DNA of 64,000 nt, from assembly GCA_018857735.1 (NCBI GenBank), contig JABMCL010000934.1, positions 206,001 to 270,000 on the forward strand, given 5' to 3'. The notes under the pieces are model-generated. The model was given only the letters and a program-made list of their open reading frames with translations. It was not told the origin of the DNA and made no database searches. Position numbers and translations under genes: made by a program. How positions within the stretch are numbered: the stretch's first letter is position 1; every line of letters begins with the position of its first letter. Shown in pieces: positions 50,701 through 61,917 of the stretch. Origin of the DNA: Alviniconcha marisindica (lineage: Eukaryota > Mollusca > Gastropoda > Provannidae).

Positions 50701-53488
50701 AGATGCACTGTGTCCCTGGGTCTGGACTCCTATGACTGAACCTGTTTCAGTCATGCATTCAAAGTTGCTAGATGCACTGTGTCCCTGGGTCTGGAATCCT
50801 ATGACTGAACCTGTTTCAGTCATGCATTCAAAGTTGCTAGATGCACTGTGTCCCTGGGTCTGGAATCCTGTGACTGAACCTGTTTCAATTGTGTATTTGA
50901 TCCTTGTACACTTTTGCTTACAGTTGCACAGTTACAACTTACAGAGAAGAAAGATAGTGGGAATAATAATAATAATGTGCATTTATCATGCGCTCATCAA
51001 CGCCATGAGCGTTTACATGATACGTAATAACCTGAATACAGTTATGGACGGTGAAACTGGGCCCACAGTGGGAGGTGTTTCACCATGCCAGGCAACAAGC
51101 CTTACTGATGGACCTTCATGTCTTTCAGAACAACCAGGAGTATTTGAGGGAGTGGCTGCACTTTGCTGATGCCAGGTCAGACAGCTCCAGCTCATCAGGT
51201 GGAAGATGGCCGGCAGGCAGGCCTCAGTTCATTACTTCTGGTGGTAAGAAGTCCTCGGTGGATCTGCGGCCCCAGGCTGGAGCCAGGCAAAAGGTGGGTG
51301 GCAAACTGAACCAGTCCTACCCTCCTGAAGCCTACAAACACTTACAGGGTGAGCCAGCCAGCAACCGGGAACAGAACCATGGTGATTTCAACAAGAAACG
51401 GGCATCTGAGCAGATGCAGCCGCGGATGAAGAACCGTAAGCCAAAAAATGGAAGGGATTGGTCGGAGCAGTCCCCACAGGTGGTGGACGTAGCAAACCTT
51501 CAGGAGCGGGATGATGGAAGAGGTGCGCCTGAGCAGTTTGAGCAGGGCGTCGCCAGACTTGCTTATCAGGGGCGCAGTGTGAGCCACCGTCAGCCGCGGG
51601 ACGCTGGCAAAGAAGGTTACCAGCAGAAGCAGGCACGGTCAGAGCAGTTTGAGGCAAGGCGTACCGGGCTGCAGCGTGCGGAGAGAAGGCCAGATGAACC
51701 CGATGGGAAGCAGGGAAGCAGCGGCCCTGGGCTGCAGCGTGCGGAGAGGAGGAGGCCAGATGAACCCGATGGGAAGCAGGGAAGCAGCGGCCCTGGGCTG
51801 CAGCTGAGACAGGAGGGAAGAGCGGCTGGGGACGGAGCCACTGGGTTTGAGTGGGAGAGAAGCGAGCCCAGTGCGGGGGGGGAGAAACGGGGCCAGTTTC
51901 AGGGCAGGGAGGAGGCCAGAAAAGGGCACCGCCAGCAGCGGCAGGACCTGGGTGACCCGCTGCAGCGGCAGACGGGGGGGTCAGGCGCCCGCAGAGCTGC
52001 AGCGGAACAAGGGGACCGGTGGGAGCAGCCCAGAAGAGAGGGGCCAGGGCCTCGGCAGAGGAGGGGGCCGAACCAGCACGACGAGCCAAAAGGGGAGGGG
52101 TCCAGATCTGGCCAGAGAAAGTCGGAAAGAGAGGGAGATTCATTTCAGCAGCACAGTCCAAACAAGCCTGGTCAGTTCCAGCAGAAAGGGGACAGAAGAG
52201 GCAGCCCACGGCAGAACCAGGGACCAAGCTTCCAGCAGCAGGTAGGAACTGGTTCAAATCTTTTGCAGTCTGACATTGGTCCTACATAAAGGACTGTATG
52301 CAGGGTGGGGAGCTGTACCCAGGGCTGGGGATTGTGTACACAGGGTGGGGAACTGTACCAGGGCTGGGGATTGTGGACCCAAGGTGGGGGATTGTGTACA
52401 CAGGGTGGGAGATGGTGTACACAGGGTGGGAGATGGTGTACACAGGATGGGGGATTGTGTACACAGGGTGGGAGATGGTGTACACAGGGTGGGAGATGGT
52501 GTACACAGGATGGGGGATTGTGTACACAGGGTGGGAGATGGTGTACACAGGATGGGGGATTGTGTACACAGGGTGGGAGATGGTGTACACAGGGTGGGAG
52601 ATGGTGTACACAGGATGGGGGATTGTGTACACAGGGTGGGAGATGGTGTACACAGGATGGGGGATTGTGTACACAGGGTGGGAGATGGTGTACACAGGAT
52701 GGGGGATTGTGTACACAGGATGGGGGATTGTGTACACAGGATGGATTGTGTACACAGGGTGGGAGATGGTGTACACAGGGTGGGAGATTGTGTACACAGG
52801 ATGGGGGATTGTGTACACAGGGTGGGAGATATTGTATCCAGGGTAGGGAATTGTGTATCCAGGGTGGGGGATTGCGTACACAGGGTGGGGGATTGTGGAC
52901 CCAGGGTGGGGGATTGTGTACACAGGGTGGGGGATTGTGTACACAGGGTGGGTGAGGGTGGTGGGTTGTGTATCCTGGGTAGGGAACTGTATACTCAGGA
53001 TGGGGGATTGTATATACAGGGTAGGGGGTTGTGTACTCAGGATGGGGGATTGTTTACCTAGGGTGGGAGATTGCATACCCAAGGTGGGGGACTATGCACA
53101 GGATAGAGGATTGTGTACCCACGATAGGGGACTAGGTGTCCAGGGTTGGGGACTGTGTGCCCAGGGTGGGGGACTGTACAGGATTACTGTGTACACAAGG
53201 TGAGGGACTGTTAGGTTAGGGGTGTAGTTGCAGTACAGGCTGTGGAAGACCTCTGTGTAATATGAGGCTGCTTAGACTTGTACAGTTCAGTTAGTAATTA
53301 CAGGCTATACATTTGTAGTACTGTTGTTAGTCACTTTAGTAGTTTTGTGATAGTTGGGTGTTGTTGATTAGTGCTCAATTTCTTTGTGACAATAATGAAT
53401 ATATATGTAATAATAATTGTGATTAAAGTATTTATAAAGTGTAAAATCTTGTCTGTAGAGACTTTTCTAAGCCCATGTGCATGCACGT

Positions 53489-53537
<49 letters not shown>

Positions 53538-56500
53538 CAAACACACCCACACACACACACAAACACACACACACACACACACACACATAGAGGTAAATCT
53601 TAATTTACACAGCTACTACTGCTATTACTATATATACAACTGCTAGTATGCACATTTGCTTTGAGTAAGTTGGTTACAATTTGCTGGCTGTAGAGTGTCA
53701 CTTGGAGCGAGATTTCCTTAAAGAATTTTGGGATACATGCTCTTAGAGTCAAGCTGTTGCTTAAAACATAAAAAAAAGAAACAAAATCTGTTTGTTTTTT
53801 TAATACATCTCTGTTTATGTTTTTTAATACATCTGTTTTTTAATACATCTCTGTTTATATTTTTTAAAGTATTGATTTTTAGTTTACCAGATGATCTCTA
53901 AGGCTGTGTAACAGATTTTTTTACTGGCTGTATGTCTGAGTAAGATAAGAACTAAATTTTAATGACTGCTTGCTGTTATTAGTGTTGAACTTAAAGTAAG
54001 ATTGTTTTATTTTTTTCTCTCCTGTTTTCTGCATGCATGCTGTTGGGGTAAGATTTTCATACAATTTATTGGAGGATGAATACTGTTAATATAAGGTCTT
54101 TAACAGTTTACTGGTTATATGTGCAGGAGAGAGACAACAGAGATCCACATGACCCAGGAGAACCCAGAAGTGGTTTGAGGTCAGGTCCTAAGAGTGTAGT
54201 GGATGCAGGAAGAGGTCCTAAGAGTGTAGTGGATGCAGGAAGAGGTCCTAAGAGTGTAGTGGATGCAGGAAGAGGTCCTAAGAGTGTAGTGGATGCAGGA
54301 AGAGGTCCTAAGAGTGTAGTGGATGCAGGAAGAGGTCCTAAGAGTGTAGTGGATGCAGGAAGAGGTCCTAAGAGTGTAGCGGATGCAGGAAGAGGTCCTA
54401 AGAGTGTAGCGGATGCAGGAGGAGGTCCTAAGAGTGTAGCGGATGCAGGAGGAGGTCCTAAGAGTGTAGCGGATGCAGGAGGAGGTCCTAAGAGTGTAGT
54501 GGATGCAGGAAGAGGTCCTAAGAGTGTAGCGGATGCAGGAGGAGGTCCTAAGAGTGTAGTGGATGCAGGAAGAGGTCCTAAGAGTGTAGTGGATGCAGGA
54601 GGAGGTCCTAAGAGTGTAGCGGATGCAGGAGGAGGTCCTAAGACTAGTAAGAGTGTACTTGGTACAGGAAGAGACCCTAAGAGAATGGTTGGTGCAGGAA
54701 GAGATAAGTTCTGGAAGGATGAAATGCCTCAGTCACCTACCCAGGACAAAGGGCAGGATGTTCCAACTTCTCCTGTAGCCCCAAAAGCTGAGAGTGGTGC
54801 AGATGCCTCTGCTTCAAGTGTTGCTTCCAAGTCCACCCTGCCAGACCATGAACATCTGCTGGAGCTGAATCAGTCAGTTGATGTAAGTGATCTCACTTGT
54901 TGGAGCACAAAAACATGTTACAGTGACCACAGATTTGATGATGATGGTGAAAAACATCTGCTGCTAAATTTATGTGCATCAGGGTGATGTTTGTACAGGT
55001 GACGTATGGGTTCCAAGTTTCTTTTGACAGCCCCCATCTTACTCCTAACACCCCAGATGCACTAGCTGAAAGCAGGAAATTCTTATGCCTGGTATACTAC
55101 TGCTAGTGCTGACTTGGATACATGTTCTCATTCTGGATGGTTGCATCATTTTTTTCACCCAGTCCTTTTGGGTGCAGGAAATGGAGCAGCTTATGTCTGT
55201 ATCCGCTGCTTTTGGCCTGCATGGCAACATTGATTTATTCTCTACTTCTTTCCCACTTCTTTGCTTTGTATGTGGGTTTTGTTTTTGCATTTCAGGTTAT
55301 TGTATCTCACATAGACAGCCCCCAGTCCTTCTGGGTACAGGGGATGGAGCAACTGAAGTCTGTGTATCCTGTTCTCAGCCAAGCGTTTGCAGTGGTAAGA
55401 CACATAGCCCAGCATGTCCTGTTCTCAGCCAAGTGTTTGCAGTGGTAAGACACATAGCCCAGCATGTTCTGTTCTCAGCCAAGCGGTTGCAGTGGTAAGA
55501 CACATAACCCAGCATGTTCTGTTCTCAGCCAAGCGGTTGCAGTGGTAAGACACATAACCCAGCATGTTCTGTTCTCAGCCAAGTGTTTGCGGTGGTAAGA
55601 CACATAACCCAGCATGTTCTGTTCTCAGTCAAGCATTTGAGGTGCTAAGACATGTAGCCCAGCATGTTCTGTTCTCAGCCAAGTATTTGCAGTGGCAACT
55701 CACATAGCCCAGCATGTTCTGTTCTCAGTCAAGTATTTGCAGTGGCAACTTGCATAGCCCAGCATGTTCTGCTCTAAGCCAAGTGTTTGCAATGGTAAGA
55801 CACATGGCCCTGCATGTCCTGTTCTTAGTCAGATGTTTGCCAAGGTAATACACGTAGCCCAGCATGTCCTGTTCTCAGCCAAGTGTTTGCATTGGTAAGA
55901 CACACATCCCAGCATGTCCTGTTCTTGGTCTGATGTTTGCCAGGGTAAGACAAGTGTTGCCGATGTTTGCCGTGGTAAGACACACATCCCAGCATATCCC
56001 ATTCTTAGCCAGTTGTTGGCAGTAGGAAGTCGCTTCAACCAGCATGTCCCATTCTTAGTTGTTGGCAGTAGGAAGTTGCTTCAACCAGCATGTCCCATTC
56101 CTAGCCAGTTGTTGGCAGTAGCAAGTCGCTTCAACCAGCATGTCCCAATACTAGCCAGTTGTTGGCAGTAGGAAGTCGCTTCAACCAGCGTGTCCCATTC
56201 TTAATTGTTGGCAGTAGGAAGTCGCTTCAACCAGCATGTCCCATTCTTAGCCAGTTGTTGGCAGTAGGAAGTCGCGTCAACCAGCATGTCCCATTCTTAG
56301 CCAGTTGTTGGCAGTAGGAAGTTGCTTCAACCAGCATGTCCCATTCTTAGCCAGTTGTTGGCAGTAGGAAGTCACTTCAACCAGCATGTCCCATTCCTAG
56401 CCAGTTGTTGGCAGTAGGAAGTCGCTTTAACCAGCATGTCCCATTCTTAGTTGTTGGCAGTAGGAAGTCGCTTTAACCAGCATGTCCCATTCTTAGTTGT

Positions 56501-59500
56501 TGGCAGTAGGAAGTCGCTTTAACCAGCATGTCCCATTCTTAGCCAGTTGTTGGCAGTAGGAAGTCGCTTCAACCAGAATGTCCCATTCTTAGCCAGTTGT
56601 TGGCAGTAGGAAGTCGCTTCAACCAGCATGTCCCATTCTTAGTTGTTGGCAGTAGGAAGTCGCTTCGACCAGCATGTCCCATTCTTAGCCAGTTGTTGGC
56701 AGTAGGAAGTCGCTTCAACCAGAATGTCCCATTCTTAGCCAGTTGTTGGCAGTAGGAAGTCGCTTCAACCAGCATGTCCCATTCTTAGTTGTTGGCAGTA
56801 GGAAGTCGCTTCGACCAGCATGTCCCATTCTTAGCCAGTTGTTGGCAGTAGGAAGTCGCTTCAACCAGCATGTCCCATCCCTAGCCAGTTGTTGGCAGTA
56901 GGAAGTCGCTTCAACCAGCATGTCCCATTCTTAGCCAGTTGTTGGCAGTAGGAAGTCGCTTCAACCAGCATGTCCCATTCCTAGCCAGTTGTTGGCAGTA
57001 GGAAGTCGCTTCAACCAGCATGTCCCATTCTTAGCCAGTCACTTCAGCCAGTGCGCTAGACTGTAAAAGACGCACTAAATGTACCTCTAGAGGGTCCCAT
57101 GGGATGCATGAAAAACATGCCAGGTTAGTTCTTGTTTTTTAGTCCAAACCCCCTCTTGTGGCATGTGAACTATTCTACCACTTCTGTCTCATCTATTACT
57201 TGACACTGATCTTGTTACTGACAAGTACACATTCTCCCATGAGGTACTTCAGGACTTCCTGAGGTACACAGGACTACACACGTTACTTCAACATCAAATA
57301 CACCAGCTCACACCCAACACCAAGATATCCAACATGCTGATGATGCGGGGCTTAATGGCCTTGGATGTCAGGTTGATATATTAGGGACAGCATATCTAAT
57401 GTTGTTGAGTGTTGCGTTACATCCACAGAAACCGTAGGCTTATTAGGGATGGGAGCCCAGGACAGCCACCTGACTTTCACACAGCTCCTGAGCTCTGAAT
57501 GTATCTAACAGTAACAGGCTTTATGCACCCTACATTGTGGAACCTTTTGGTCTTCTGCTTCTAAAAGGTGGAATATAAAAAAAATTATGCAAAGAAGATG
57601 AGGATTAAATAGAGATCTGTGTACAGGCTGTCAGTGTGAAGGTTTCTTACATGACAATAATCTGTTGTGAATTTTCAGCTGTCAAAAAAGATCAGTGGAG
57701 TTTCTACAGTAAATTGTTTCAAAATGGTATAGTAATGAAGGGAGGCAACTTAAGTTTTGAGTGATGTCCACAGGGTAACCGGCTTTGAAAAATGTCCAGT
57801 TTGAATCTCCAAAAGATGAAGCTTCTTCAGGGGAGCTTCATCCTTGGAGCTTCGAACTGGAAATATTTCCAACTCGGTTACTCTGTGGACAACCATACAG
57901 ATTCCAAGTCAGTTACCCTGTGGACACACCTACAGACAATACACACAATTAATTACAGAATCAACCTTAGCTGTTTGAATTAATCTGTTCTCTATTCACA
58001 ATTTGCGAAGGTGAAAGCTTTCTCCTTTCATTCTCTGTTTAGTTTTGATCTGTTCAACAGATTCAGAATGTTACTGTAACTTGTTTCAGACAAATATTTT
58101 GTAATGGTCTTAAAAGTGCCTCATGTTTTGCTTTTTTACTCTACTACTTAAAAATCCTTTTGATACTGACAGATGGCTGCTACTAAAACACATCTACAGA
58201 GTTGGCAGGGCTGCCACCCACCAGAGTAATACTGACATGGAGAACTATGAGAATAGGCAACTCCTTTGACTAAGCCTATTACTGCTATAAGGAGCCAGCA
58301 TACCTGAAAGTGTACAACTACAAGTGACATTGTTTGACCGTACTGAACCCAAAACTGAGTTGTAGAAAGGAAAGGGCATCAAATGCAAAGCAGAATACTT
58401 CTGCACAGCTGCTGTTTCATATTAGTCGTGACCCTTTGAAACTGGCCAGGGACCCTCTAAACGTTGTATCAGGGAGTCCCAGGGACCTCCTTAAAATACT
58501 TGCTAATGGGATCCCTACTTGCTCTTAAATTGCATTGACACCTCTCAATTTGACCCACACTGGCACCCAGGACCTTTATATATGAAGAACAAACACAACA
58601 GCTCCCCAATCACATTTATTTTCTAGATCATGATGACACTGAAACAATTGGCATATGTGAAGTGCAAATAGGCAATCCAACTGGCTTAAATGCATTAAAA
58701 GTTATAAATTGGTTTTTCTATGTATAAGCAGCCTAAATGCCATATAAAAATGGTGTCTTTGATGACAGAGGCTACAACTATTGAGAAGTAACATTGCACA
58801 GAGCAACTGCTAGATCTGAACCTAGTTTATGTGTTCCAGGGTGCCAGTGTGGGTTTATGCGCAGTGAGTTTGGTTACATCAGAGAATAGCGCTATACAAA
58901 AGTTATCTATTATTATTATTATTATATACATTCAAAACTGCTCAGTGTAAAGCTAAAAAACTAATGCACGAAAGTGTCTGTGTACTTTGTAAGGCATTAA
59001 TAAGGCTTTTGTTTATTTTAGTACACCGGGAGAGGAACTCCTGCAACATCTGCTGGTATGGGCGAGATGTTCCTTTGTGAGTTCCTGGGAGAACTGGCAA
59101 GAGCCCAGGTGGTTGATGTGGCTGACAACAGTGTGAAGATTTTTTATGTGGACTATGGAAACACTGAGGATACTGAAGTGTCTCACCTGTTGCCTCTTCC
59201 TGAGGAGATTGCCAGTCTTCCCCCACTGGTGAGTTCTGCATGCTGCTGAGATTTCCATCTTCCTTTATTGGTGAGTTCTGCATACTGCTGAGATTTCCAT
59301 CTTCCTTTATTGGTGAGTTTTGACATGCTGCTGAGATTTCCATCTTCCTTTATTGGTGAGTTCTGCATGCTGCTGAGATTTCCATCTTCCTTTATTGGTG
59401 AGTTCTGCATGCTGCTGAGATTTCCATCTTCCTTTATTGGTGAGTTCTGCATACTGCTGAGATTTCCATCTTCCTTTATTGGTGAGTTCTGCATGCTGCT

Positions 59501-61884
59501 GAGATTTCCATCTTTCTTTATTGGTGAGTTCTGCATGCTGCTGAACAGATTTCCATCTTCCTTTATTGGTGAGTTTTGACATGCTGCTGAACAGATTTCC
59601 GTCTTCCTTTATTGGTAAGTTTTCACATGCTGCTGAGATTTCCATCTTCCTTTATTGGTGAGTTTTGACATGCTGCTGAGATTTCCATCTTCCTTTATTG
59701 GTGAGTTTTGACATGCTGCTGAGATTTCCATCTTCCTTTATTGGTGAGTTTTGACATGCTGCTGAGATTTCCATCTTCCTTTATTGGTGAGTTTTGACAT
59801 GCTGCTGAGATTTCCATCTTCCTTTATTGGTGAGTTTTGCATGCCGCTGAACAGATTTTCATCTCCTCTTGTTGGTAAGTCTTGCATGTTTCAGGGGAGA
59901 TTGCCCATCTTACCCCACTGGTGAGTTTTGCATATTTTGCTGAGAAGATTGCCCATTTTTTCTTATGAGTTTAGTGTGTTGCTGTGGAGATTGCTGGTTT
60001 TCTAACACTTCTGAGGTCTTCATGCTGCTGTGGAAATAATTGTTGCCATGTTCAGGTTGTAATTGGGCAATGTTTGAAACCAGTAAGAGCATTCAAATTG
60101 TATGAACAGGTAAAACCCTGTTGAGCTTGTTTGAAAGCATTCACTTAAACAATGCATGAACAGAAAAAGCAGTCATGCTGAGATAGTTCACATTCAAGTG
60201 CAAAATCTCAAGAGAAGAAACTCTTTTCCCCCCCACTCCCTCATCCTACCTGCCTAATACACACAGGAGTTACACAAAGCATGTTGTGTGTGGTCTTTTT
60301 GAACTTTTGTACCAACCAGGCATCATTTAAAGTACACTGGAGAGGAACTGAAAAAACACAACTTGCAGTTTGTGCTTCAGACACAACTGACCCTGAAAGA
60401 ATGTCAAGGTCATAAAACCTGGTATGAATCTGTCGATCCCAAGCAAGTTTATAATCGTGCAAAATGCCCACAGTGCCTCTGAGGTCAGCAAAAAAAGAAA
60501 ATCAAAGACAAAAAGGAACGAAATGAAATGAAAACAATCTTCAGACCAGTTTAACTTAATAATAATAATAGATAACTTTTGTATAGCACTATTCTCAGGT
60601 GTACCCAAACTCACTGCGCTTTACAACATTCTCCAACATGTTCTAAGTTTCACAAACATAATACATATAGTTATGAGAACTAACAATGTATAATATGCAA
60701 GTACATGTGCCATATGAGAAGCAGCAATATATATATATATAAAGAAAATGAATCATTATATTGCTACCTACCCGTAATTCCATCTCTCCCAGTCCCCACC
60801 CCCACCCCCAACTGTCGCGCACGCACACACACACACACACACACACGAATAGTGTGGTGGTGCATCGTCATGAGCCAGAGTGCCGTCTGAAAATACTGTT
60901 TTGCTATCTTCAAGGTCTAAGCCACATTCTGGGCTCACATAATGAAAATGTTATCATTTCTGCTATATCTTTAGAACTACTGAAACGTTTGCAACGAAAA
61001 TAAGTTTGATGGTACATCATCACAAGATGGGAAACATCTTGTGAAAAGATTATATTGCTTTCACTCCGGCTGTGAGACAGGATGTGGCTTGGGTGACTGT
61101 GGACCAGAGTGTTGCCACTCTTGATATCTCAAGCAAGGGTCAGTACTGGTTCAAATCAAGAATATATGGCAAGGACACTTTTTGTAATGAATATATATAT
61201 ATATACTTGTTTATTAAATTTATCAATCGTTTAAGTATGTAATTGTCATATACTTTTGTACTTGTAATGGTGTATACGTAACATGTGAAACAAATTACTA
61301 ATTAATTGTGATTAGTTAGTAACTTTAGAAAGCAAAAAACAAATTTCACTCTGACATGTATGGATATAAGATCCATATCACTCTGACATGTATGGATATA
61401 AGATCCATATCACTCTGACATGTATGGATATAAGATCCATATCACTTTGACATGTATGGATATAAGATCCAAACACATGAAAGGTTCAGAATAACGTTTA
61501 TTAGGACAAAACACAACATGCAGATTTTCAGGGTAACAAGAACATAAGAAAATTCACACTTTGATTGTTGCCCTCTATGTCACCGTTCTGACCAGTTTTC
61601 TGGAGAATGACCCATGTATATTTCTACAGTTAACTGCTATGCATAGTTGCACGTTTTTGGGTGGGGTGTGGGAGGCTGTTGCGTTCTTATTGGTATGAAT
61701 GTCTTTTGGTAGTGGTAGCTTGTTTGAGTGTACGTACATATATCATACGCACTGGGTGCAGCTGGCGCTGTGAACAAGGAAGGTTTTGTGTGGAAGTTTT
61801 CATGTGCCATTCGTTCATTCATCTGTTCGTACTAGGGGAATGGTTTTAAAAATTGCAGTTTAACCCCAGCAGGGTTTTGTCTGT

Positions 61885-61917
<33 letters not shown>

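Noticed and set aside
52242..53215. Exon 12 donor (CAG/GTAGGA) as seed of the 21-bp array CAGGGTGGGAGATG
   Set aside because: The similarity is only a few bases and there are no intermediate units; not counted among the junction arrays.
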